In this document: in pieces, positions 1 through 11,144 of the stretch
Numbering within the stretch: the stretch's first letter is position 1
How the letters are laid out: the number at the start of each line of letters is the position of its first letter
Assembly: GCA_030789695.1 (NCBI GenBank)
Contig: CM061142.1
Coordinates: 160,334,391-160,398,390 of the forward strand
DNA: 64,000 bases
Direction: 5' to 3'
Source: Scilla litardierei
Lineage: Eukaryota > Streptophyta > Magnoliopsida > Asparagales > Asparagaceae
Made by a program: the position numbers and the translations under genes
The notes under the pieces: model-generated
Told to the model about the DNA's origin: nothing
What the model saw: the letters and a program-made list of their open reading frames with translations, nothing else
Database searches by the model: none

Positions 1-2272
1 ATCTGACATACATTCAAAAAGACATGAATGTATGTCAGCAAGGTCTGCAAGAAAGGTCAGAAACCAAGGCAAGGTGTGCATATAATATGACTTTAGAAAT
101 GACAGTTATTTGCATATAATTAAAGTGTCCACAACATCATCTTAAGGGATGACAAATTTAAAAGCGAAGTAAAATTTAACATCCTAACATGGTAGTTCTA
201 AGCATGTATGTGGAAGTAAAGTACTGACGTTCATTTCATTGGCATGGCAAGTTGTAATTCCATGTCCGCGTTTTTTTATTCACTTCTAGGGTTCCCGCCT
301 TTAAGACGTGATGAGTAAGTCATTCTTCTCACGGGGGTATAATCGTGATTGATACTAACCCACCGTATAGGTGGTGTTCTTAAAGACATGACCCATTCAT
401 ACGCTCAGTGGCCGTTCATCCCTAACCCACCCAAAAGTTTGCCGGAACACGAGCCGGCCTAGTCGACTCACACGACATCATGATTTTCACGATTCCGCCT
501 TCGAGGCGCACGATTATCACGATGTCCAACTCATTAAATATTCCAAGGCTTGTAGTTATATAACATCATCAAAATTACTTAGTCTACACAACATTTTCAA
601 CGAGTTGAAGGGGATAAATGATATTTGCAACAATTTAACATGGCGTTAAACATAGGTTTTTGGTGAACATGCTACAAAAACTAATTTTTCTTTGTTGTTG
701 GTTAAAACTATAGTATGTCGTGTGATATGTCGTTGGGTCACAAATTTAGTCCAGAATATCATGGCATCGTTTTCATGCGTCATTTCACGTGTGGTTTTCA
801 AGTTATACAGTAATAAGTAAAAGTGGCATATTACGCATCAAATTTCAAAAATTCATAACTAATTGCACACTTGCCTATTTTTGGCGTTCTTGGTGTCGTC
901 GGAAACGTCTCGACGGGTACTACGCTTTGGTGAAGACGGTTCGCTATTTTGATAAAAGACCAATTCAGCTAAGACTATTTTCGACAAATTACGATATTAA
1001 AACAGCTCGTACGATGTCTAGTGATTCGTTTTTATTAGGTTCTCTGTCCTATGGTGTGGGTTATGAGTTGTTTAAGGGTAGATCTACTAACCGGTAGTGC
1101 AGAGAAAGATCGGGACGTAGCGATGGGTGGCGGCGACTCGTACAGCTCCGAAACAGCGACGTTGAGCCTCGGGAGGAGGGCGAGGGTGCTGTAAGCAGCT
1201 CTCACGCTGCTGTTCTGGCATTGAGGGCGAGCAGTAGCAGCACGGCAGTGCTCCAGCTCCTGTGGAGGTTTCAAACTGAGGAGGGGAAGCCGTTTGGGTA
1301 TTGTGTCGGTGTATGGAGGAGAGCTTGCGTCGGATCTGCGCGTGGGGGCGAAGTGGGGGAGGACAAGGGCTGTGGGTGGAGCTGTCGGCGTCAAACTGGG
1401 TCGTCGGAGGGTCGGAGGAGCTTTGCGCGAGGGGGAAGGAGAGGGGATGGATGTGCGAGAGGGTGATGCCGCGGGTAGGGGGCTTGTACGGCGTGCTGCC
1501 TGGGCGGAGGAGGAGGCCGCACGAGTTGTTGGGCGGTGGAGGTTGGGCGTTGCGAGGATGAAGGGGTATTGGGTGAGGGGGAGGCGCCGGGCAGTGTTGG
1601 GAGGAGCTGGGCGTAAGATGTCGGGGGTGAGCTCGCAAAGAAGAAGAAAAAGCATCAGTTGTTGGTTATTGTAGGGTGAAGAAAGAAAACACCTAGGGTT
1701 AATAATAATAGAATAAGGTAAGGCTCTATGCTATCTCGCTTAGCCTAGGGTAGCTGTGCTCTTAGGATTTGTTTCCTATAGTTTTGTTTATTAAATAGAG
1801 TGGGGGCATGTACGTGGGTGGAGAGAGGGGGTATAACGTGTGATGATGGGGCAGTTGGATGGAGAACGGGTCAAGGAAAAAAATGCGTTGGAAAAAGATT
1901 TCAAAAGATTTGTTTTCATCAGCAGACTAATTCGTTTAACAGATTTAGCTTGAGACAAAAAAATCCCCGTTTCCCTTTATATATATATTTTTGAATACTT
2001 TTTGTTCTGTTATTCATTTAAAATTTGAGTTTGAATAGGTATAAATTAATATATATATTAATATAATAATAATAATATGTTATTAAATTTGCGCCCCAAC
2101 ATCCAAAAATCAAACGGTAGGTACCGGGGCGATAGCGCCTCCGAGAGGGTCGTAGACACTGGGTCCGGTCACGCATCTGAGCTACGGGAAACAACAATAA
2201 AACCAAATATGAAAATACACATACAGAACATCATACACAGAAAAATACACGACCCGAAAAGTGTTTGTTACA
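1..2272 (-). repeat. Element A left LTR (3' LTR in element sense), partial
   Basis: This matches 6880-7342, 14504-15025 and 20060-20741 in order. It ends in GTTTGTTACA, the usual CA end, next to 2273-2357, which lies just 3' of pol in element sense. The stretch 987-1635 is GC-rich and has no counterpart in the right LTR, where it was deleted. The open frames across 1035-1674 are by-products of this GC-rich composition. A (TA)5 run at 1978-1987 corresponds to a much longer run in the right LTR. Confidence 0.85.
4..37. repeat. 13-bp perfect inverted repeat with 8-nt spacer in element A LTR (left copy)
   Basis: TGACATACATTCA is followed by an 8-nt spacer and then TGAATGTATGTCA, a perfect 13-bp inverted repeat. 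The same structure is present unchanged at 6880-6913 in the other LTR. Confidence 0.9.
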
Positions 2273-2357
2273 TCCTACATACCTTACATAAAATTCCGTC
2301 CTCGGAATTTCTATCAACTACTGGTCAGGAAAACAAATAAGGGTAGCACTCTCTCAT
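2273..2357 (-). other. Element A 3' untranslated stretch and decayed polypurine tract
   Basis: This stretch lies between the end of pol and the LTR. On the minus strand it reads CGAGGACGGAATTTTATGTA and then a purine-rich AAGGTATGTAGGA next to the LTR, the layout expected for a Tekay-type polypurine tract, here interrupted by pyrimidines. Confidence 0.55.
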
Positions 2358-3252
2358 CTATTCTTCTCTCTCCCGTGTGGACTCTCCTGGCGAGTCGTGC
2401 CTCCACATCACTCTAACAAGATCGACAGTCTTATTTCGGAGTGTCTTCTGACGCCTGTCAAGAATCTGCACTGGCTGCTGGTCATACGTCAGATCCGGAC
2501 AGACGGTGATCTCGGAGTAGTCCATAGCGTTAGATGGGTCACTGATGTACCGACGAAGCTGAGACACATGGAAGACATCGTGGACTCCCTCTAAAGATGG
2601 CGACACGGCTAAGCGGTAGGCTACCTCGCCAACTCTCTCCAGAACATCGAATGGTCCGATGTATCTCGGGCTGAGCTTACCGCGTTTCCCAAAGCGAATC
2701 ACTCCACGATTTGGGAAAATCTTCAGGAATACGTTGTCTCCCAGTTGAAACTCCAGAGGACGACGTTTAGCATCAGCCCAATGCTTATAATGGTTCTGAG
2801 CAATCCGAAGCTTGTCCTTGATATCTCGAACAACGTCCACTGATTCGACAATCATCTCCGGTCCCAAGGGCTCTCTGTCGCCAATGTCATCCCAACTCAG
2901 TGGCGATCGACACTTCCTCCCGTAGAGAGCAGCAAATGGCGACACGCCAATGCTCGCCTGGTAGCTGTTGTTGTAGGAGAACTCCACTAGGTGTAGATGA
3001 TCCTCCCACGAACCCTTGAAATCTAGCATGTAGGCTCTCAGCATATCCTCCAAAATCTGAATGGTCCGCTCTGACTGGCCATCCCTCTGCGGGTGATACA
3101 CAGTGCTGAACTTCAGACTGGTACCCAGATTGGTCTGCAGACTCTTCCAGAACTGAGATGTGAACCTCGTATCACGATCGGATACAATGCTTACAGGGAC
3201 TCCATGCAAGCGCACGATCTCCTACACAACATATTTCACGTCACTATTGGCA
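2358..3252 (-). pseudogene. Element A integrase: core and C-terminal chromodomain-like tail (fragment)
   Basis: A 285-residue open frame ending at 2358 encodes the second half of a gypsy integrase, which inserts the cDNA copy into the chromosome. Visible blocks are [15 protein letters not shown] (second catalytic Asp), [15 protein letters not shown] (catalytic Glu region) and [11 protein letters not shown]-terminal segment then carries [15 protein letters not shown] and VRVMWRH, like the chromodomain-type tail of Tekay integrases. A frame break at about 3216-3252 separates it from the upstream integrase part. The piece is non-functional alone. Confidence 0.85.
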
Positions 3253-4022
3253 CTAGAAAGCGGAATACGAAGCGATGAGTTGGATCATTACCTCCATATA
3301 CTTCCTTACTAGTATCTCCATGGATTGCCCTACTCGGAACGGTATGAAGTGCACAGACTTGGTCAAACGATCAACGATGACCCAAATTGCGTCATTCTGC
3401 TTGGTGCTCTGAGATAAGCCAGTCACGAAGTCCATCGTGATGTTCTGCCATTTTCACTCCGGAATTGGCAGGGGTTATAGTAGTCGGCGGTACGATGATG
3501 TTCAGCTTTCACTTGCTGACACACCAGGCATTTGGCAACACTCCGTGCCACACTTCTCTTCATCCCGTGCCGCCAGAAATTCTGACAAAGATCCTTGTAC
3601 ATCTTCGTACCTCCAGGATGAATGGAATAAGGCGAACTGTGAGCCTCATTCATCAATTCTTCTCTGACATCTCCTGCAGGTACGTAGATCCGACTGCCAT
3701 ATCTCAAGGATCCATCCTCGTGAATCAGAAAATCTGTCCGGAGTCTGGCTTCGACTTGCTTTCTGATCTTCATCAATTTAGCATCTCCAGCTTGAGCAGT
3801 CTTGATCCGATCAACAATCGTCGACTGAATCTGCATGTTCATCAATAACGAAGTGACTCCTGGAAGGACAGCTTGAACATCCATCTCTCGCAAATCCTGC
3901 TGCAATCTCCACTGAGCAGTGAGAATCATCACCTCGGGCAGTCGACTCAAGGCGTCCGGTACAATATTCACCTTCCCTGGGTGATACTGAAGATCGATGT
4001 CGTAATTTGCCATCAATTCCAA
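3253..4022 (-). pseudogene. Element A RNase H end, integrase zinc-binding domain and start of integrase core (fragment)
   Basis: Two overlapping minus frames (3423-4022 and 3253-3435) continue pol. The upstream frame opens with the RNase H tail motif YDIDLQYHPGKVNIVPDALSRL and carries the His/Cys zinc-binding block (SIHPGGTKMYKDL, then CLVCQQVK). The downstream frame carries [20 protein letters not shown] and [10 protein letters not shown], which hold the first catalytic Asp. The overlap in different frames means a frameshift at about 3430. Order and spacing are normal for gypsy pol. Confidence 0.85.
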
Positions 4023-4496
4023 CCATCTGCGCTATCACATATTCAGCTCCTTCTGAGGGAATATATATTTCAAACTTTTGTGATCAGTGAAAATTTTCAC
4101 TTTCTTACTCAGTAAGAAATGACGCCATATCTTCAATGCAAAGACGACAGCGGCTAGCTCCAAATCGTGGGTCGGATAGTTCTTCTTATGGACCTTCAAC
4201 TATCACGAAGCATAAGCGACCACATGGTTGTGTTGATGCAGAACACAACCAAGTTCCTTGCCCGATGCGTTGCAGAATATCTCAAAGCCTCTCCTTCTGT
4301 CCGGAATAGCTAAGACCGGTACAGTAGTCAGTCTCTCCTTCAAAGTGCTGAAAGCCTGCTCACAAGAGTTCGACCAACTGAATCTAACATCCTTCCGCAT
4401 TGATCTCTTTATCGGCTCAGCAATCCTCGATAAATCATTGATAAATCTGCGGTAGTATCCAGCCAATCCGAGGAAACTCCTGATATCCGAAGCTAA
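4023..4496 (-). pseudogene. Element A RNase H / RT connection domain (fragment)
   Basis: The open frame at 4203-4466 reads MAGYYRRFINDLSRIAEPI followed by an FSW...CEQAFSTLKERLT block and VPVLAIPDRRRGFEIFCNAS, the standard gypsy RT-to-RNase H transition. The RNase H catalytic Asp of the usual CDAS motif is Asn here (CNAS). Stops on both sides (near 4200 and 4496) separate it from the neighbouring pol pieces. Confidence 0.8.
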
Positions 4497-5729
4497 TCAC
4501 AGTGTAGGCCATTCACTGACTGCTCTGACCTTCTCCGGATCCATTGAGATGCCAGCTCCTAATACTACATTTCCAAGAAATGCAACTCTGTCCAGCCAGA
4601 ATTTGCATTTACTGTACTTGGCATATAGTTTATGATGTCGGAGCGTCTCTAGTACCATCCTCAAATGATCGGCATGCTCCTCTTCGCTCTTCGAGTACAC
4701 CAGGATGTCATCTATAAAGATCACTACGAACTTATCAAGGAAGTCGTAAAAGATAAGGTTCATGCGATTCATGAACACATCAGAAGCATTGGTCACACCG
4801 AATGGCATGACTACGAACTCGTAGTGCCCATACTTAGTCCGGAAAGCTGTCTTGGACACGTCATCCTTCTTGACTCTGACTTGATGGTATCCGCTCCGAA
4901 GATCTAACTTCGAAAACACCTTCGATCCACCAAGCTGATCGAAGATATCATCAATACGGGGTAGCGGGTACTTGTTCTTCACGGTGATGTGGTTCAACTC
5001 CCGATAGTCGATGCACATCCTCCCCGATCCATCTTTCTTCTTCACCAGCAAGCCGGTTGCACCCCAAGGAGACATGCTGGGATGAATAAAACCCTTCTGC
5101 AGTAGCTCATCCAACTGCTTCCTTAGCTCCTCTAGCTCAGCAGGGGCCATACGATACGGCGCCTTCGAAATCGGTTGAGCTCCTGGCATCAGGTCAATGC
5201 CAAACTCCAATGCTCGATCGGGCGACAATCCAGAAATGTCCTCCAGGAAAACATCTTCGAAATCTTGCACTATCGCTGGCTTCTCTGGTTCTGCTATCAT
5301 GGATGTAACAGTCAATCTGTACGGCTGGGCCTGAAACTTGACAGGTCCAAGCGAACGTCCTCCGCTGAAGAAATCGAATACTGGGTGGTCATGAATCTCA
5401 AACACCACTTTCTTCCAGTGATAGTTGATCGTGGCATAAAAAGCTCCTGAACAGTCAATGCCGAGAATTGCATCGAAATTGGGTAGATCGTGGACAATAA
5501 AATCAGCAAACAATTCGTGTCCACTAATCACCAACGGGCACGGTCTACATCCCAGTGCAACCTTCACTACACCATTCCCAGTTGTAATATTCCAACACTT
5601 GGGAAGTGTGTAAGTGGGTATCGAGTGTTCGACGACGAACTTCCGAGATAATATGCACGTGGAAGCTCCAGAGTCGAACAGGGTCAAGGCCAGGTGGGAG
5701 GAAACTAAGATAACACCTAAGGGTAACAT
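4497..5729 (-). pseudogene. Element A protease and reverse transcriptase (410-residue open piece)
   Basis: The N-terminal part carries an aspartic protease motif ([14 protein letters not shown], about residues 15-28). The RT follows: [20 protein letters not shown], the [10 protein letters not shown] block, [10 protein letters not shown] and the catalytic FIDDILVYS (YxDD-equivalent, around residue 340). RT copies element RNA into DNA in the virus-like particle. The frame is open across protease and most of RT but lacks a natural start and ends at a stop at 4497, so it is a fragment of a former gag-pol polyprotein. Confidence 0.9.
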
Positions 5730-5791
5730 GCAACTATATCAAACAAGGAAACTAATTAATCCAGCATAAATGCACAAAAGAAAGGACTAGT

Positions 5792-6498
5792 CTAGAGGTT
5801 ACCTGCAATCACGTCATCAGCAGCTTCAGTCTCAATGGCTGTCATGGTGAAAGCTCGACGCTTCGACGGGTTGGCCTGTTGAAAGGCTCGAGCCTGCGGA
5901 ACCAGAGGTGGTCCACGTTGTCCGGGTGCAGGCGCTGTCCGCTGAGCAGGTCCAGGTGCTCCAGCAGGTGCAGGTCGGGTGTTGCTGGGGCAGCCTTTAG
6001 CAGTGTGAGCAGACGACACACAGATCAAACATTGATTCAGCATCCTCCGGCAGTCTTTCTTCACATGACTAAGCTTGCCGCTGAAATGGCAAGTCTGCTC
6101 AGCTCGGTTGGGGACAGGTGTAGCTGGCCTCTTGAACTGGGTGGTCTGAACGGGACGAACACCAGGCCTAGATGCACTCCTCAGCATCTCCATCGGGCGC
6201 TTGTCCGCCTGACGTTCCTTCTTCTGATTAGCGATCCGCTCGTGTCGCTTCGCCGCTACTAGAACTTCCTCATGAGTGGTAAAGATGGACAAAGACATCG
6301 AGCCATGTATATCCAGATCCAAACCCTGTCGGAAGCGGTGAGCACAATCCTCAGGGTCTGCCACCATAGCAGGAGCATATCGACTCAGCATAGCGAACTC
6401 GGCCTCGTACTCATCAACAGTCATAGTGCCCTGGTCCAGGTTGATGAAACGACTCTCCATCTCTCTCTTCGCTGACTTGGGAAAATACTGGGCATACC
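5792..6498 (-). pseudogene. Element A Gag, N-terminally truncated at the LTR junction
   Basis: From 6498 leftwards the frame encodes the middle and C-terminal Gag: a YAQYFPKSAKREMESRF block, VDEYEAEFAMLSRYAP and a CCHC-like region with CHFSGKLSHVKKDC (first knuckle, with Ser in place of the second Cys) and CLICVSSAHTAKGC. Residues read to the right of 6498 come from the LTR, because the LTR end TGTAATGCCCC begins exactly at 6499. The Gag N-terminus, leader and primer-binding site are missing. Gag would form the particle shell; this copy cannot. Confidence 0.85.
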
Positions 6499-6879
6499 TG
6501 TAATGCCCCGCTTCCCAAAAGACACCGAAAGTGAGAATGTTACGCGGTCCGCTTGGATTGGAGCAGAGACGCTCGAGTCCAATAAGCGTGGTGTTAACAA
6601 TAAGGCAGGTTCTTTCATTGCATTTCAGAACAATAAGAAACATTCGAAAATTAAAGCCACATCCAGAAAAGTGTCTAACAAGAAATAAAACGAAAAGCCA
6701 CAGCTGGGCCAGAGTACAACGAACAGAACGTACATAAGCAAAGTACTAAAAGTAAACTAATGAAACAACAACGAGTAGGTCTAGTCCTCCGGAGGGAAGG
6801 GCTCGGCATCAACGACGAACTCCTGGCTCGCTAGGTCAGATGTCTCTAAAGGATCCTCCTGCGACTCTGGCTCAAAATA

Positions 6880-6913
6880 TGACATACATTCAAAAAGACA
6901 TGAATGTATGTCA
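6880..6913. repeat. 13-bp perfect inverted repeat in element A LTR (right copy)
   Basis: Same inverted repeat as at 4-37: TGACATACATTCA, 8-nt spacer, TGAATGTATGTCA. Confidence 0.9.
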
Positions 6914-7337
6914 GCAAGGTCTGCAAGCAAGGTCAGAAACCAAGGCAAGGTGTGCATATAATATGAATTTAGAAATGATAGTTATTTGCATATAATTAAG
7001 GTGTCCACAACAGCATTTTAAGGGATGACAAATTTAAAAGCGAAGTAATATTTAACATCCAAACATGGTAGTTCTAAGCAGGTATGTGGAAGTAAAGTGC
7101 TAACGTTCATTTCATTGGCATGGCAAGTTGTAATTTCATGTCTGCGTTTTTTCTACTCACTCCTAGGGTTCCCGCCTTTAAGACGTGATGAGTAAGTCAT
7201 TCTTCTCACGGGGGTATAATTGTGATTGATACTAACCCACCGTATAGGTGGTGTTCTTGAAGACATGACCCCTACATACGCTCAGTGGCAGTTCAACCCT
7301 AACCCCACCCAAAAGTTTGCCGGAACACGAGCCGGCC

Positions 7338-7342
7338 TAGTC
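7338..7342. repeat. Target site duplication TAGTC (left) of the Sirevirus-like element
   Basis: TAGTC precedes the 5' LTR and recurs at 14499-14503. The uninterrupted site is visible in the left LTR of element A near 460 (GCCTAGTCGACTC). Confidence 0.9.
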
Positions 7343-9240
7343 TGTTGGTAGCAACGATCTATGAACTTCGTGTTTGATGATAACAAACGTGTGTGAACGT
7401 TTTTAACGTGATGTGTTAAGTGTTTCAGGAACGGCGAACGTGCGACTCTTTCACGGAAAGGCTTGGTTAATGTGCAAAGGAGAAATAGTCCACTAAGGAG
7501 AGAAGAGTCACATTAGGATCCCAATGGAAAGGTGTCTTCTAATCTTATAACATATCACCAACTCCCAAGCACTAAGCCAACAAAGAGAGCTGCTGATTTT
7601 CTTTAATCTCATTATCTTTGCATTACATTGGTGATTTAATAAATAAAAAAAAGAGGCCCAAGTTTCGTTTTTTTTGTTAGCCAAAATTCAAGAGAGGGCT
7701 GGCCCCTGTTCTTCATAATGGGGTAGGGTTTATTGGTTTCAAGACAGCCGAAATATCAAAGGGCAAACAAAAGGGCACAAATTGATTTGAGAGTGCAGCC
7801 GCAAGCAACAAAGAAAAGAAAGAGAATTTCGAAAGGGTCAGCCGCAAAAATCGTTGTTGAAATAAATCCCCTGTGTGCCGAAATTTGAGAGGAGGCTGCG
7901 CAAGTTCAAAAACACATTTTCCCCTAAGAAAATAAATACAACCTCAGAGCCGCAGGTTTCAAAAAGCAAGAGAGAGGCAAACAAAAACCCTAACCTATTA
8001 TTTCTAATTCCCCAAAAGGAGCCGGCTGCCAAAAATTTCTAAACCAAAAAAAAATCTTTTAAGAAGTCTGCCACTTGTTTTTAAAAGAGATGTGCACAGC
8101 CGAACAAATATAGAAAAAGGCATCTTTTTTTTCTTTTCATCTTGAATCAAATAAAAAAAGGGGTGATCAAATCAAACAGGCGCAATTCACAGGGCTTCGT
8201 TTTGTTTGGTTTTTGATTGCAAGCCGTATTGAAAAGGATAGAGGCGATTCTTCATTTTAATTGGTTTTTAGAGCAGCTCCTTTTTTAATACCCCAAGAGC
8301 CGGCCCTGTGCTTCATCTTCAAAACAATTAGAAGAGCCGCAATCTTTAATCACCCAGGGCGAATTGTTTTTTTGTGGCAGCCGAGGGGCCGCACAGTATT
8401 GTATTCTTAGAGGGAGTTCTTCGTTTTTAATTCCCAAGCGCTGCACAAAGCTTTTCTTTGAAAACAACACAGGGCCGCACAAATTGGACAAAGGGGAGCC
8501 GCAGCCGAAATTCCAAGCACAGGGAATTTTCTTTGCTTCTCTTGCAATTCACAAGCCTGCCAAAGTTTTGATTGACTTTCTTTTTTTGGCAGCCGAAATT
8601 TTTTTTTTGCCTTTCCTTTTTGGTTGACTGCTGCAACATGTTTTTTTGATACAGGAGGCAAGCTGTTGAATGTCAGTTTGAGGCAGAATGCATTAAATCA
8701 ATTGTTTCAACCTTTGGTGGAAGGCGCTAGTTTCATCGAGAGGGGAGCCGAACTATTGAGGGGACATCAGAGACAACATCTACGTCAGATGATGACGAGG
8801 ACATCGCCGCTACACAAACTGAGATTCCTAAACTCTATTTATCATTATTTTGTGTAGTTGTTGTGGCAGATCCACGTAGGGGAAACTTTACCTTCTGTGT
8901 TACTTTTGGGGACCTGACGACTTGGGAGTCGTCGCGGAGGGAGAGCATCTGACTAGATTGATAGTGTAGAGCACGTGGTGTGCGTACGAGCTAGGTGAGA
9001 GTAGATTTGGGATCTTGACTCATTGTAGCTGTACTTGATTACATATCTATCTAGTAGTTGCTTTCGGGGGCTGGAGTAGGTCGTGGGGACGACCGAACCA
9101 GGGTATATCTGTGCGTATTTTGTGATTGCTATTTTATTACCATGTCTGTGCCTATAACTGCGTGGGATTGTTCGTGGGTTGCACAAATATTTTTATTAGC
9201 CTATTCACCCCCCACTCTAGGCTACGATCCAGATCCAACA
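7343..9240 (+). repeat. 5' LTR of the Sirevirus-like element (1898 bp)
   Basis: TGTTGG...CCAACA. It is nearly identical to 12582-14498 apart from scattered single changes and an 18-bp indel (near 8791, versus 14031-14055). GCCGCA and AGCCG motifs recur throughout. No coding frame of note. Confidence 0.92.
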
Positions 9241-9242
9241 AG

Positions 9243-9257
9243 TGGTATCAGAGCCAG
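9243..9257 (+). other. Primer-binding site for initiator-Met tRNA
   Basis: TGGTATCAGAGCCAG, two bases after the LTR, is complementary to the 3' end of plant tRNA-iMet, the standard primer of plant copia elements. Confidence 0.92.
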
Positions 9258-9284
9258 TTTAGAGGATCTAGCCTAGATTTTTAG

Positions 9285-11144
9285 ATGACCATGAATATAT
9301 CTGATTGTGCTTTTGCTGAAGGTCAGTCTATAGCCCGTCCCCCTAAGTTTAATGGTGTAGACTTTGCATATTGGAAGGCTCGTATGAAAATCTATTTAGT
9401 GTCTGTTGATTATGATGTGTGGGATATTGTTGAAAATGGTTATAGTCTACCCACTATTAAAATTGAAGACACTGTTATGATTAAGCCGAAGGACAAGTGG
9501 GATTTAGCTGATAAGAAACTTTATACTCTTAATGGTAAAGCTATGAATGCGCTTATATGCTCTCTTGATAGATCTGAGTTTAACCGTATCTCACATTGTC
9601 TAACTGCGCAGGAAATTTGGCATACTCTGGAGGTGACCCACGAGGGAATATCGCAAGTGAAGGAATCCAGACTTGCGTTGCTTTGCACAGAATATGAGAG
9701 CTTCCGCATGCTACCAACAGAATCTGTAAAAGAGATGTTTGCGAGGTTCACAGACATCGTCTACAAATCCAGTTCCCTCGGTAAGCCATACTCTAGCCAT
9801 GAACAGGTACGAAAGATCTTAAGGGCGCTACCAAGCTCGTTCAGGCCTAAAGTCACCGCTATTCAAGAAGCTAAGGACTTGTCAACAATAAAAGTGGAGG
9901 ACTTGATAGGCAACCTAATGTCACACGAGCTTGAGTTGCAGAGTATAGAAGCCAGAGAGAAACCTGAAGAGAAGACCAAAGCTTCCACACCATTAGTTCT
10001 TCAAGCTAACGACGACGATCTTGATGAAGAGCAAGCCCTAATAGTCAGAAACTTCAGGAGATTCATTCAGACTGATCAAGGAAGAGCTGAGATGGGAAAA
10101 AGGTTCATACATTCTAATAATTCTAATTTTGGTAGAAATTCCTATGATCAGAAAGCTATTAATAGAAGTGAATGTTTTAAATGCAGGAAGAAAGGGCACC
10201 ACATAAAAGATTGCCCACAACAACACACAGCTCAAGTTACAAAAGGAAAAACGAAAGTGCTGACGTGGGACATGGATAGCGAAGCTGAGGATGAGGATGA
10301 GGAACATGAATCCCACTCCTGCATGGCATTAATGGCCAAACACAATGAGGTAGTATCTCCCACTAAAACTGAATTGTTAGAAATCTTGAAAGGAATGCAA
10401 AATACTATTAATGAGCTAGAAGCTGATGTGGATAGTTATAGGAATGATAACTTTGATATGCAACAATCTGAGTATGACATGACTAAGGAAATTGAAAAAC
10501 TGAAAACTGAAATTGTTGCATGTAACGCTACAATTGACATGTTAAATAAGGAGAAAGCTAGCTTGCCTGAAAAAATTGATTGTCTTTCATGTCCCTCCTT
10601 ATTAAAGGATATTAGCATGTATAAGCTAGATAAGACAAAGCTTGAAGTTGAAAATGAATTGCTCTCTGAAAAGATTAACATGCTAAATCTTGAACTTAAA
10701 GAAAAAGTGAGGGATTTTGAAAAGAAAGAAGAGGAAAACAAGCGAGCTTTCATTAGTAAATGCACTTTGCTTGTGAATGAAAACGATATCTTGAAATCCA
10801 AAGTCACCACCCTAGAATTGTCATTAAAGAGATTTTCCATTGGAAAACAAAATTTGGACATTATTCTTGGAAATCAAATTTATGGCAATAATAGGCGAGG
10901 ACTAGGATATGGTCTTAAAAATGTTAAAAAATCAAAATATAGAAAAGTTCACATTGAATCAACAAAGGTTGGAAATTTTCATGCTAAGTGCTTTACATGT
11001 GGATGCGTTGGTCATACTTCATATCATTGCAAATATAGGAACAAAAACATTAAGTTCAAACAAATATGGGTTCCTAAATCTTTGATGACTAACGTGAGTG
11101 GACCTTGTTGGATTCCAAGGTCACACACGATACCTCTTTTGTAG
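9285..11144 (+). CDS. gag: Gag polyprotein of the Sirevirus-like element (619 aa, intact)
   Basis: The protein should build the virus-like particle and package RNA. The ATG at 9285 lies 27 nt after the primer-binding site and the frame is open to a stop at 11142. A copia-type gag domain (FNGVDFAYWKARMKIYL, then KILRALPSSFRPKVTAI and the DLIGNLMSHELEL block) spans roughly residues 20-225. A CCHC knuckle CFKCRKKGHHIKDC lies near residue 296. A Lys/Glu-rich, probably coiled-coil segment covers about 360-520, and a second CCHC-type motif CFTCGCVGHTSYHC lies near 568. The frame ends shortly after QIWVPK, the place where protease normally follows. The family link is by motif; the intact frame suggests recent selection or youth. 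Confidence 0.92.
   Translation: MTMNISDCAFAEGQSIARPPKFNGVDFAYWKARMKIYLVSVDYDVWDIVENGYSLPTIKIEDTVMIKPKDKWDLADKKLYTLNGKAMNALICSLDRSEFNRISHCLTAQEIWHTLEVTHEGISQVKESRLALLCTEYESFRMLPTESVKEMFARFTDIVYKSSSLGKPYSSHEQVRKILRALPSSFRPKVTAIQEAKDLSTIKVEDLIGNLMSHELELQSIEAREKPEEKTKASTPLVLQANDDDLDEEQALIVRNFRRFIQTDQGRAEMGKRFIHSNNSNFGRNSYDQKAINRSECFKCRKKGHHIKDCPQQHTAQVTKGKTKVLTWDMDSEAEDEDEEHESHSCMALMAKHNEVVSPTKTELLEILKGMQNTINELEADVDSYRNDNFDMQQSEYDMTKEIEKLKTEIVACNATIDMLNKEKASLPEKIDCLSCPSLLKDISMYKLDKTKLEVENELLSEKINMLNLELKEKVRDFEKKEEENKRAFISKCTLLVNENDILKSKVTTLELSLKRFSIGKQNLDIILGNQIYGNNRRGLGYGLKNVKKSKYRKVHIESTKVGNFHAKCFTCGCVGHTSYHCKYRNKNIKFKQIWVPKSLMTNVSGPCWIPRSHTIPLL

Larger units (their letters stand above)
6499..7342 (-). 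repeat. Element A right LTR, segment 1
   Basis: The segment begins with TGTAATGCCCCGCTTCCC, closely related to the start of element B's LTR at 17201. From 6880 it matches the left LTR from position 4. It is cut at 7342 by the Sirevirus-like insertion. Confidence 0.85.

Noticed and set aside
1035..1674. Several long overlapping frames on both strands (up to 206 residues)
   Set aside because: They lie in the GC-rich part of element A's LTR, are Pro/Ser/Ala/Arg-rich, overlap on both strands and match no domain.
9241..9257. tRNA gene at the iMet-like match, and likewise at the Asp and Ile matches
   Set aside because: Only the 3' 15-18 nt of the tRNA are present, in primer-binding position beside LTRs.
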